Positions 1-5,960 of a stretch of DNA of 7,741 nucleotides are shown one piece after another. The number at the start of each line of letters is the position of its first letter. Position 1 is the stretch's first letter. A program made the position numbers and the translations under genes. Below the pieces are notes generated by a model. It did not search any database. It was not told the DNA's origin and saw only the letters and a program-made list of their open reading frames with translations. The stretch is from CAZYWA01 sp964650975 [NCBI: uncultured bacterium] (GTDB lineage: Bacteria; JADJOY01), in NCBI GenBank assembly GCA_964650975.1, contig CAZYWA010000392.1, positions 1 to 7,741 of the forward strand. The letters run 5' to 3'.

Positions 1-652
1 CTGGCTCTCCCACCCCGTACATTAGCCCGAACAACGCAGACGATGAGTCAGACCAAGCATCATGATCAAGGACCTCACCGGTATCGGGCACAAAGGTCAC
101 CCATGAGTTGATTCTTGAAGATGCGGGAATTTGTGTCGTGAAATCACGATTGTCACCCGCTGCCACACAGCCGAGCCAAAAGCACGACCATGGAGCGAAC
201 GCACGCATCCAAATCTGGTATGCGTAATGTGTGCCTGAGAGAACGTCAGCCGCCGCCTTAACGTCGGCACCATAGGCGATGTTCAGGATACTAATCACCG
301 AGGTATCGACGGAGAGACTACCAATGTCAAAATCGAGCCCTAAAGGATCGAGAAGGTCAACAGGTTCATTCGCGACGTATGTGTAGCGATGCGCGGTTCG
401 TGGATCGCTCGTGCGACCCTCGAATGGATCTCTGCTCGCAAATCTTCCGGAGTTCGGTTGCATCCACCTCTCCCGAAGATACGTCATCTGTAAATTCGGG
501 TCCTGAATCTCCCCGAACGCCTGCACGTGGAAGAGCCCATCGATCGCGTTGGGTGTCGAGAGCCGATTCCCGAAGGCGTCGTAGTCGTAGGACGCGACCA
601 CGGTGCCGGAGGTATCGACCACCTTCCGCACCGAATTCTGCCCATCCTTCAT
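1..652 (-). CDS. Orphan RHS C-terminal tip 1 (truncated at its start, open at left edge)
   Basis: The frame is open from a TAG at 725-727 to the left edge. RHS similarity starts at 661 and the first usable start codon is ATG at 652. It reads through the C-terminal RHS core (DGQNSVRKVVDTSG, SYDYDAFGNRLS, FGEIQDPNL, YLRERWMQPNSGRFASRDPF, HRYTYVANEPVDLLDPLGLD). After DPLG comes a variable domain unrelated to tip 2: a beta/helical stretch containing NIAYGADVKAAADVL, then WMRAFAPWSCFWLGCV and VTFVPDTGEVLDHD. I do not recognise a toxin family, and the end is outside the window. The main RHS body is absent, so this is an orphan tip. A one-base-shifted frame continuing from block A stops at TGA 651-649, overlapping the ATG as ATGA, so it might be read by coupling. 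GC is visibly lower than in the recombinase operon. Confidence 0.7.
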   Translation of the reverse strand, partial: MKDGQNSVRKVVDTSGTVVASYDYDAFGNRLSTPNAIDGLFHVQAFGEIQDPNLQMTYLRERWMQPNSGRFASRDPFEGRTSDPRTAHRYTYVANEPVDLLDPLGLDFDIGSLSVDTSVISILNIAYGADVKAAADVLSGTHYAYQIWMRAFAPWSCFWLGCVAAGDNRDFTTQIPASSRINSWVTFVPDTGEVLDHDAWSDSSSALFGLMYGVGEP

Positions 653-661
653 TGGGCAGAA
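494..661. repeat. RHS-core direct repeat, copy 1
   Basis: Partner of 2278-2445: 156 of 168 bases identical by hand count, same orientation, coding for the same RHS-core residues. Downstream of this segment the two tips differ, first moderately within the remaining RHS core and then completely in the variable domains. Confidence 0.9.
636..661. repeat. Inverted repeat at the upstream limit of RHS copy 1
   Basis: ttctgccca (636-644) and tgggcagaa (653-661) pair perfectly around an 8-base spacer. It is the counterpart of 2420-2445; one base change (t for a at 652) shortens the arms from 10 to 9. The outer arm again marks the last base shared by the RHS copies, and the tip's first possible start codon (ATG 652-650) lies within the spacer. 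Confidence 0.5.
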
Positions 662-736
662 TACGAATTCGTCGGAGATGGATTTTCGCGGGGAGACGAC
701 GAATCCGGTGGCTCGCGATACCGGCTACGACGTCCT

Positions 737-879
737 GGTACGACGAGCACGTCGCGGTCGTTTTCGGACCGCTCGTTGTTTTCGCCGCTACCGCCAACTA
801 CTTCTGATTCCGTCACGATCTCAGCCGGTTGACCCCCAAAAACAGCACCGCCAAGTCACCACCAACTACCGCCAACCTC
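737..879. repeat. Iteron-bearing block A, isolated copy
   Basis: Second copy of the block at the primase 3' end, in the same orientation. Motif copies accgccaa lie at 790-797, 847-854 and 868-875, with accaccaa at 858-865; start spacing is 57, 11 and 10 bp, exactly as in block B. In the frame corresponding to the primase, an in-frame TGA (856-858) interrupts it. Similarity ends sharply just past 879; no primase coding sequence lies beyond. The block is therefore preserved as a DNA site rather than as protein. It sits about 75 bp upstream of RHS tip 1 and may be one end, or a former end, of the mobile element. Confidence 0.75.
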
Positions 880-1222
880 GTGGGATCGTCGACCTGGAGC
901 GCGAGAGCTGAGCCCGGCTGGCGCCGAGCCTCACCGCGATTCGCAACTGGCTTGTCAGAGATCTCGCCGAGCGGCAGAGCCGGGACGGCGTCCTACAAGA
1001 GAGATCCCACACCGATTCCTAGCTGGGCGCGAGGGGCACGAGCCACCTCGTCATCGCCTCTTCGGCCCGATCCTGGTCCTGGTGAAGACGCTCAGGGCTT
1101 CGAGCGCTCGTCGGTCACGGGCGTGGGCTCGGAGCGCTGACGATGTTCCGAACCAGAATCTCTCAGAGGTGCGTGCGCGTAGCTGTACGCAAAGATGGGC
1201 TCAGGGAAGAGTAAGCAGTTCG
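880..1222. other. Intergenic stretch without a credible gene
   Basis: 343 bp between the putative immunity gene and repeat block A. Minus-strand frames are broken by stops and show no similarity to the primase sequence that precedes block B. The plus strand has a short open stretch at about 910-1020 that reads SLTAIRNWLVRDLAERQ and then stops; it has a helix-turn-helix flavour but is too short to assign. A weak hairpin at 1177-1190 (gcgta/tacgc) has no T-run. It is probably leftover sequence from an older insertion or deletion. Confidence 0.5.
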
Positions 1223-1525
1223 CTACGTGGCCCTTACCTCCAGCTCATTGTGCCGCAACCCAATCAAATCATCCCTGTACTTTTCATAGTGCTTCGCTAG
1301 ACTTATGCCACACCAAGGGCAATAGACGATCGCAGTCTGACCAACAATCGTTCCCAAAACAGGAAGACTGAACCCCAAAGGTAGCGCAGCCGCTACGTCG
1401 AACGTCCTGTGTTGCATCAAGAATCGCATGCTTATCGGCTTGTCCTTCAGCACCACCAGCATTGCAAAGCCACGACGACCGGCATTCTCGAACGCACTCT
1501 TGAATCCAACACAACAGAATTTCAT
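1223..1525 (-). CDS. Small protein after RHS tip 2, putative immunity protein
   Basis: A 100-aa protein whose ATG overlaps the RHS-tip stop (ATGA). In RHS and other polymorphic toxin systems, the gene immediately downstream of the variable tip normally encodes the cognate immunity protein; the role here is inferred from that position alone. Visible features: MKFCC at the N-terminus, a hydrophobic middle (about 43-66) and a CPWCG motif at about 69-73 followed by a charged helix (AKHYEKYRDDLI). The CxxC could be half of a zinc site or redox-active; no second CxxC is present apart from the adjacent N-terminal cysteines. No signal peptide, so cytoplasmic action is expected. The base composition matches the tip and is lower in GC than the recombinase genes, so tip and small gene probably arrived together. 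Confidence 0.65.
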   Translation of the reverse strand: MKFCCVGFKSAFENAGRRGFAMLVVLKDKPISMRFLMQHRTFDVAAALPLGFSLPVLGTIVGQTAIVYCPWCGISLAKHYEKYRDDLIGLRHNELEVRAT

Positions 1526-2589
1526 AGTATCTTCACGAATTGAAAGAGTTGAACAAAGAATTTAGCAATCTGCGTATTGAAGGCCAACTCCGTGGCAGTC
1601 TCCGTGCCCATCATCACGGTGGATTCATTTACTGCACCTATTGTCCTCGCAAGTTCAATGAAGGCCTTCGGGACCTCTGCAACGTAGAGGTTTCTTCCGG
1701 CAAAATTGTGTGCCAAGAACTCAGAGGCATTATCACCGACCGCAGTAAACAAAACATTCTCTGCGGTAGGCGCGGCCGTCTGGGCGGTGTACATCAGAAC
1801 GGTCGCTCCATCATCCACGAGAGCTTGTTCGATCGCGCCCGCGGATGCTGTACCCAGATTACCGAACACAATTGAGTCCGACGATGCTCCTCCCGCTGCA
1901 AGAATATGCGCCAATCCTGTCGCAACTTGGCTCGGCAAATTCGCGTAGATTAGAACCGCATCAAAGGCGACATGCGCAGCGAAAAGACCATAGTCCGCTA
2001 TTGAGAGTGGTTGGTTTAGAATTCGAGCCTTGATGTCCAGCTTGTTGATATGCGCAAGAAGCGCGGTCACCATTATGCCGTAGATCGCTGTGACTACCGA
2101 AAGCTCGACGAGATTCATCTCCCCGGATGGGTCGCTGAAGTCTGTTGGGCGCGACCCGACATATGTATATCGATGCAGAGAAGAAGGGTCCCAAGCTAGG
2201 CCCTTGAACGGGTCCCTACTGGCAAACGTGCCCGTCCTGGGGTCCATCCACCTCGCCCTGAGATACGTGAACCCCAGATTCGGGTCCTGAATCTCCCCAA
2301 ACGCCCGCACATGGAAAACCCCGTCGATCGCGTTGGGAGCCGAGAGTCGATTCCCGAAGGCGTCGTAGTCGTAGGACGCGACCACGTTGCCGGAGGTGTC
2401 GACCACCTTCCGCACCGAATTCTGCCCATCCTTCAATGGGCAGAAGATGCTCGCCGAGAGGATCAGTTGTAGGTCGAAGGTCTCTTCACGCGAGGCAGTG
2501 CTGACAAAGGGATTCTTCTCGAAGATCGGGTGCCACGAAGAGCACGTCTTCGCCGGGGTCGAACTGGATCTCGCGGCGGGGCTGGGCAT
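1522..2589 (-). CDS. Orphan RHS C-terminal tip 2: RHS core end plus unknown variable domain
   Basis: 355 aa from ATG 2589. Residues 1-45 have no RHS character and are probably junction sequence. RHS homology begins abruptly at about residue 48 (IFCPLKDGQ) and carries the C-terminal RHS-core hallmarks: SYDYDAFGN, YLRARWMDPRTGTFASRDPF, HRYTYVGSRPTDF and the DPSG that precedes the variable toxin domain. A full RHS protein has well over 1000 residues before this point; here they are absent, so this is an orphan tip. The ~200-residue variable part (about 158-355) is alanine-rich and hydrophobic, with a helical stretch at about 160-180 (VVTAIYGIMVTALLAH); I do not recognise a toxin family. The stop overlaps the downstream small gene as ATGA, the usual toxin-immunity arrangement. 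Alternative in-frame start: TTG at 2436. It may be a silent reservoir rather than an expressed gene. Confidence 0.75.
   Translation of the reverse strand: MPSPAARSSSTPAKTCSSWHPIFEKNPFVSTASREETFDLQLILSASIFCPLKDGQNSVRKVVDTSGNVVASYDYDAFGNRLSAPNAIDGVFHVRAFGEIQDPNLGFTYLRARWMDPRTGTFASRDPFKGLAWDPSSLHRYTYVGSRPTDFSDPSGEMNLVELSVVTAIYGIMVTALLAHINKLDIKARILNQPLSIADYGLFAAHVAFDAVLIYANLPSQVATGLAHILAAGGASSDSIVFGNLGTASAGAIEQALVDDGATVLMYTAQTAAPTAENVLFTAVGDNASEFLAHNFAGRNLYVAEVPKAFIELARTIGAVNESTVMMGTETATELAFNTQIAKFFVQLFQFVKIL
2278..2445. repeat. RHS-core direct repeat, copy 2
   Basis: This 168-bp segment aligns without gaps to 494-661 (offset 1784) with 12 mismatches by hand count, most of them synonymous. It encodes the end of the RHS core. 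On the upstream (higher-coordinate) side similarity stops at 2445; on the other side it fades into protein-level similarity only. Both copies face the same way, so recombination between them would remove 1784 bp and swap one tip for the other. Confidence 0.9.
2420..2445. repeat. Inverted repeat at the upstream limit of RHS copy 2
   Basis: ttctgcccat (2420-2429) and atgggcagaa (2436-2445) form a perfect 10-bp inverted repeat around six bases (ccttca). The outer edge coincides with the last base shared by the two RHS copies. The size and symmetry resemble the core site of a tyrosine recombinase, but the sequence is also coding in the RHS frame, so it may be an accidental property of the codons. 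Confidence 0.5.
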
Positions 2590-2598
2590 GGCTCGGTG

Positions 2599-3069
2599 CT
2601 ACCCACCGATCGCGAAGAAGATGCGGGATTCGCTCTCGGGATTCGTGGCGGGCTCGATCGCGAAGCAGATGTGTTCGAGTGCCGCACGCATTCCCAGCGT
2701 GAAGGGGCCGAGCCACTGCTTACACACCAGCACCGTGATGCCATCGAGTTCGAGATCTTCCCCATCGTCTGCGTCGATCACGACGCGGAGGCTCCGCACC
2801 GAGCACAGGAATCGCCCAAGGCGTGTGTCGTAGAAGATGTCGGGCTCACCGATGGAAATCAGATCCGCTTCGAGAGCAACAGCGAGTTCGCCGCCGACGA
2901 TGGAGTACTCGGCGGCCGTATCGAGCAGCGTGACCACCGGCTCCATGTGGCCCGGCCGAGACCAGACCGCGAGAGGCAGATTCCGCCATGCGTCGAGCCG
3001 GTGGAGCAATTCACACGGTGCAGAGCCCGTGCTCCACGGTTCAGAGTTCGGTCGGAAGAGCTGGCTCAA
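2599..3069 (-). CDS. Retropepsin-like (clan AA) aspartic protease
   Basis: A 156-aa protein starting at TTG 3069, which overlaps the upstream stop as TTGA. VVTLLDTAAEYSIVGG at about 45-60 is the retropepsin active-site turn: a hydrophobic pair, then D-T-A/G-A with Asp50 as the catalytic residue. The second psi-loop hallmark, a hydrophobic stretch followed by LG and a short helix, appears as FTLGMRAALEHICFAI at about 123-138. The length fits the small bacterial retropepsins, which act as homodimers with one aspartate per chain. It may process a partner, such as the DUF5678-like protein or a toxin, but no cleavage site can be read here. The final residues (FFAIGG) precede a TAG; the frame beyond continues into the RHS-tip reading frame. 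An active protease is likely but not proven. Confidence 0.65.
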   Translation of the reverse strand: MSQLFRPNSEPWSTGSAPCELLHRLDAWRNLPLAVWSRPGHMEPVVTLLDTAAEYSIVGGELAVALEADLISIGEPDIFYDTRLGRFLCSVRSLRVVIDADDGEDLELDGITVLVCKQWLGPFTLGMRAALEHICFAIEPATNPESESRIFFAIGG

Positions 3070-4067
3070 GCGGTGGCTTGGGTCGGAACCTGAAGGAGCC
3101 GCAGCTCATCGTGGTCCGGTCGGGTACGAATCCGTTCACGGAGGAGCTGTAACTTAGTGTCGCTGTCGATCACCTCGGCATCGCGGAGAGCGACCCACTG
3201 CCCTGCGTAAGTGGATGACTGCTCTCGAAGCCATTTGAAGCCAGCGCGGGCGCCGCGGCCCGAGGAATGACCGGTCGTCGAGATCTTGGGCTTCGCTCGA
3301 ACGATCTCCCGTGGGGCACGATCGGCTTCGGCGCGAGCGTGGTCCAGGTACATGACGACGGGCTGACCGGTGACCGGGCCTCGAAGCACCAGCCCCTCAG
3401 CCACGACTCGGCGGCCTACCAGGGATCGAAGCTCTGGAACGAGGTGCGGGCGCGGTTCGCAGAACACCCGATGCCTGCCCTCGTCCGTCTCGACAAGGAA
3501 GGCTTCGAGTCCTTCTCGGGGACTCTTCAAGAGGAGCCGCCCACCGATTTCACCTCGGACACCCGGGACCTCGGGATCGGGCATGTCCTCGAACTCATGG
3601 GCGGCCTCCGCCGCGCACCGGCTTCCCCATCGAAGCACCTGCTGATCCGTGCCACCGAGATGAGCTTGCCGAGCAACGCTGATCACGAGGCGTTCAAGCT
3701 CTCGGGGCGGAACGCTGATGATCCTCGGCTCTCCAGCGTTCGTGCGGCTAGCCCAGAGGAGCAGCCGCGCATCCGGCTCCTCTGGTACGTCCCCGAGCAC
3801 GATCGCTTCGAGGCCACTCGCGATCCTCAAGAGCGCGACGCGAATCTGCTCGTGGGGAACACCGAGATCACGCAGCCGCGACGACATGAAGAACTTGAGC
3901 GCTTCGCGAGCCGACTCGAAGAGGGCGACCACCGGCTCGCCCTGTCGCCGTTCCATCTTCATTCCCACGGGGCCTGCGGGCGCGAGAAGTTCCGGCTCAA
4001 GAGCGTCGTCTCGCCCCCAAGCGAGCTGAAGCAGCGCCGGGTCGATCGTTGCGGGCCGGGTTTCCAT
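3066..4067 (-). CDS. Uncharacterised protein with DUF5678-like C-terminal domain
   Basis: 333 aa from ATG 4067, chosen over GTG 4082 because GAGGA (4076-4072) sits four bases upstream of the ATG. The first ~60 residues look poorly ordered. About 50-165 form a mixed alpha/beta region I do not recognise. About 170-245 are beta-rich, with a small OB- or barrel-like stretch (VVAEGLVLRGPV). The last ~55 residues (GFKWLREQ, then YAGQWVALRDAEVI) match the DUF5678 pattern, a short domain with a conserved G-x-WVA core and no known activity. No signal peptide or membrane segment is visible. The gene ends overlapping the retropepsin gene (TTGA), and the two are probably translated and used together. It lies 52 bp after recombinase 2, with no terminator or obvious promoter between, so it is likely in the element operon. 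Function unknown; cargo or an element accessory factor. Confidence 0.7.
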   Translation of the reverse strand: METRPATIDPALLQLAWGRDDALEPELLAPAGPVGMKMERRQGEPVVALFESAREALKFFMSSRLRDLGVPHEQIRVALLRIASGLEAIVLGDVPEEPDARLLLWASRTNAGEPRIISVPPRELERLVISVARQAHLGGTDQQVLRWGSRCAAEAAHEFEDMPDPEVPGVRGEIGGRLLLKSPREGLEAFLVETDEGRHRVFCEPRPHLVPELRSLVGRRVVAEGLVLRGPVTGQPVVMYLDHARAEADRAPREIVRAKPKISTTGHSSGRGARAGFKWLREQSSTYAGQWVALRDAEVIDSDTKLQLLRERIRTRPDHDELRLLQVPTQATA

Positions 4068-4119
4068 GGAGTCCTCGTACACGCCCCAAGATACCAGCCT
4101 GCTGCCGCCAAATCGACAT

Positions 4120-5037
4120 TCACCGGTCTCGCGGATGGAACTTCTCGTGAGCCTCCTTCAGCTCGGTGATCGTGAGCTTGAGATACGGCTCCAGCGTCGC
4201 CACCGACCGATGCCCGAGTAGCTCCTGGACGTGCCTGACGTTCGCTCCCGCCCGCAGCATCGCCGTCGCCGTGGTGACCCGGAACACGTGGGGCGTGATC
4301 TTCTTCCTGATGCCCGCCGCTCTCGCGTACTTCCGAACCATCCACTCGACCGCCGTCTTCTCCAGCGCTCTTCCGGTGCGGCTCACGAAGAGCGCGTCAC
4401 CGTCGCCACCGTCGACGAGCATCGGTCTCGCCTTCTTCATGTAGTCCCGCACGATCACCACCGCGATCTTCCCGAGGGGCACGACTCGATGCCTGCCGCC
4501 CTTCGGCCTCGTGACCTTGAGGTAGCCGCCGTCGAGATCGAGATCCCGCACGTTGATCCCGATCAGCTCGGTCACCCGGATGCCGGTCGAGTAGAAGACT
4601 TCGAGGATCGCTCGATCGCGGAGACCGATCGGACTCGACACGTCGGGGGCCGCGAGCAACCGCTTCATCTCCTTCGGCTCGATCACCGCTTTCGGGAGCG
4701 GCTGCTCTCGCTTGGGCAGCTCGATCACGCGGGCCAGATCGACGGCGACGTATTCCTCCTGATCGAGCCAGCGGAGGAAATGCCGCACCGCGATGAGCAA
4801 ACCCCGCCGCGTCTGCGGCTTGAGCGGTGTGCCGTCGCCGGTCAGCGCCTCCGCGAGTTCGGCCTGGAAGCCTCGCACGATGTCGCGGGTGAACTTCTCG
4901 ACGGTGGTGACACCCTCGCCATCGAGATGCCGGGTGAACCGCTTGAGCGCGTCTGCCTCGATCTTCACCGTCTTCGGCGCTCGACCGCTGTGCTCGCGAT
5001 AGCGGAGGAAGGCGGGAACCAGGTTCGTGATCTTCAG
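4120..5037 (-). CDS. Tyrosine recombinase/integrase 2
   Basis: A second complete phage-integrase-family recombinase of 305 aa if translation begins at CTG 5037. It has a core-binding domain (about 3-95) and a catalytic domain (about 118-300). Catalytic residues are Arg154 (TGIRVTEL), Lys179 (RPKGGRH), His250 and Arg253 (HVFR), His276 (LLGHRSV) and Tyr285 (LEPYLK). It is clearly related to, but well diverged from, recombinase 1, so the pair is not a recent duplication. Tandem recombinases acting together are known from Tn554-type elements and from XerC/XerD, where each enzyme handles one half-site; a similar division of labour is inferred. The start overlaps the upstream stop as CTGA with a good GGGAG behind it; reinitiation after recombinase 1 is likely. 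The stop is about 50 bp before the next gene. Confidence 0.92.
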   Translation of the reverse strand: MKITNLVPAFLRYREHSGRAPKTVKIEADALKRFTRHLDGEGVTTVEKFTRDIVRGFQAELAEALTGDGTPLKPQTRRGLLIAVRHFLRWLDQEEYVAVDLARVIELPKREQPLPKAVIEPKEMKRLLAAPDVSSPIGLRDRAILEVFYSTGIRVTELIGINVRDLDLDGGYLKVTRPKGGRHRVVPLGKIAVVIVRDYMKKARPMLVDGGDGDALFVSRTGRALEKTAVEWMVRKYARAAGIRKKITPHVFRVTTATAMLRAGANVRHVQELLGHRSVATLEPYLKLTITELKEAHEKFHPRDR

Positions 5038-5960
5038 AGTTTCTCCCTTTCCCGTGGGTGTGTCTTCTGGTGAGCACGCTTCAGCTCGACCGGAGCGACC
5101 CGCGTGTAGATGGCGCTCGTCGTCGCCGCGGTGGCGTGACCCAGGAGCTTCTGCACGGTGACGATGTCGGCACCGTTCTGAACGAGATGCGTGGCGACGC
5201 TGTGCCGGAGCGTGTGCGTGTAGACCCGCTTCTCGATCTTCGCGGCGCGTGCCGCGAGCTTCACCGTGCGACGCACCAGCTCGGGATCGAGCCTGGTACC
5301 GATCTTGCTCAGGAAGAGCGCTCGATTGGTGCCGTCGTTCTTCGCGAGCGCCGGTCTCGCCTCCTTCAGGTAGGCGGAGAGCCACCGACTCGCCTCCTGC
5401 CCGAGGGGAGCGAGCCGACCAATCCGTCCCTTCCCGGAGCGGATCTTCACGGTGCCGCCGTCGAGATCGACGTCACCAAGATCGAGACCAGCGAGTTCGC
5501 CGCGACGCATGCCGGTGTCGTAGAGGAGTTCGAGGACCGCGCGGTCGCGGATGCCGATCTTGGTCGAGGTGTCAGGTGTCGCCAGCATCCGCTTCACCTC
5601 GGCGACGGTGAGCACCTCGGGGAGCGTCTTCATGCCGACCGGCGTCTCGACGATCGATCTCGCGGGGCTCACGAAGAGATGCCCACGATCGACGAGCATC
5701 TCGAAGAACCGCTTGATCGCGCGGATGCGAACAGCCTGCGTCTGCTTCGCGAGTGCGCCCTCCGCGAGGTGGTCCTGGAATCGCTCGATCTCGTGCTTGG
5801 TGATGCTCGTGATCGGCCTGGTGTCGGCGCCGTCGCCGAGCCAGGAGAAGAAGGCGTCGAGGTGCTTCCGGTAGCCGACCTTCGTGGAGTCGGAGTAGTT
5901 CCGTTGCACGAGGGTCTCGCGGAAGAGCGTGGTGGCTTCGCCCAGCGTCATGGGTCTCAA
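5034..5960 (-). CDS. Tyrosine recombinase/integrase 1
   Basis: A full-length phage-integrase-family enzyme of 308 aa from TTG. It has an N-terminal SAM-like core-binding domain (about 5-95) and a catalytic domain (about 115-295). All six catalytic residues are visible: Arg152 (TGMRRGEL), Lys177 (SGKGRIG), His249 and Arg252 (HTLRH), His275 (LLGHATA) and nucleophile Tyr285 (IYTRV). The family cuts and rejoins DNA through a 3'-phosphotyrosine; here it would integrate or excise the element. The start is either TTG at 5960, overlapping the primase stop as TTGA, or ATG at 5951, nine bases downstream; neither has a clear Shine-Dalgarno, so coupling to the primase is plausible. The stop overlaps the second recombinase. 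Length and architecture resemble XerC/XerD-like mobile-element integrases, but the setting is not that of a chromosomal Xer protein. Confidence 0.93.
   Translation of the reverse strand: MRPMTLGEATTLFRETLVQRNYSDSTKVGYRKHLDAFFSWLGDGADTRPITSITKHEIERFQDHLAEGALAKQTQAVRIRAIKRFFEMLVDRGHLFVSPARSIVETPVGMKTLPEVLTVAEVKRMLATPDTSTKIGIRDRAVLELLYDTGMRRGELAGLDLGDVDLDGGTVKIRSGKGRIGRLAPLGQEASRWLSAYLKEARPALAKNDGTNRALFLSKIGTRLDPELVRRTVKLAARAAKIEKRVYTHTLRHSVATHLVQNGADIVTVQKLLGHATAATTSAIYTRVAPVELKRAHQKTHPREREKL
5043..5047 (-). promoter_or_regulatory. Ribosome binding site deciding the CTG start of recombinase 2
   Basis: GGGAG on the minus strand lies five bases upstream of a CTG codon at 5037-5035, which overlaps the recombinase 1 stop. 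No in-frame ATG, GTG or TTG near this point would give an N-terminus of normal integrase length. The upstream GTG at 5385 would add 116 residues that are only an out-of-frame shadow of recombinase 1. Confidence 0.55.

Noticed and set aside
366-797. 143-codon minus-strand open frame with an N-terminus resembling another frame start at 6027
   Set aside because: It overlaps RHS tip 1 out of frame and its sequence is arginine-rich shadow. The N-terminal resemblance comes from the shared iteron blocks.
829-1140. 103-codon plus-strand open frame
   Set aside because: Proline/serine/arginine-rich with no recognisable domain, starts inside the iteron block and has no clear ribosome binding site.
1177-1190. 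Short hairpin after the putative immunity gene as a terminator
   Set aside because: Only a 5-bp stem, no following T-run in either direction.
2486-2716. Minus-strand frame ending in IQFDPGEDVLFVAPDL, possibly the tail of a lost gene between the protease and the RHS tip
   Set aside because: It mostly overlaps the protease out of frame, and the protein-like tail is only about 30 residues with no start codon of its own.
4104-4111. Single gccgccaa in the spacer between recombinase 2 and the DUF5678-like gene
   Set aside because: One imperfect motif without the conserved spacing; expected by chance at this base composition.
5038-5385. In-frame N-terminal extension of recombinase 2 to GTG 5385
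   Set aside because: The extra 116 residues are the out-of-frame translation of the recombinase 1 catalytic domain; normal integrase length is restored by starting at CTG 5037.
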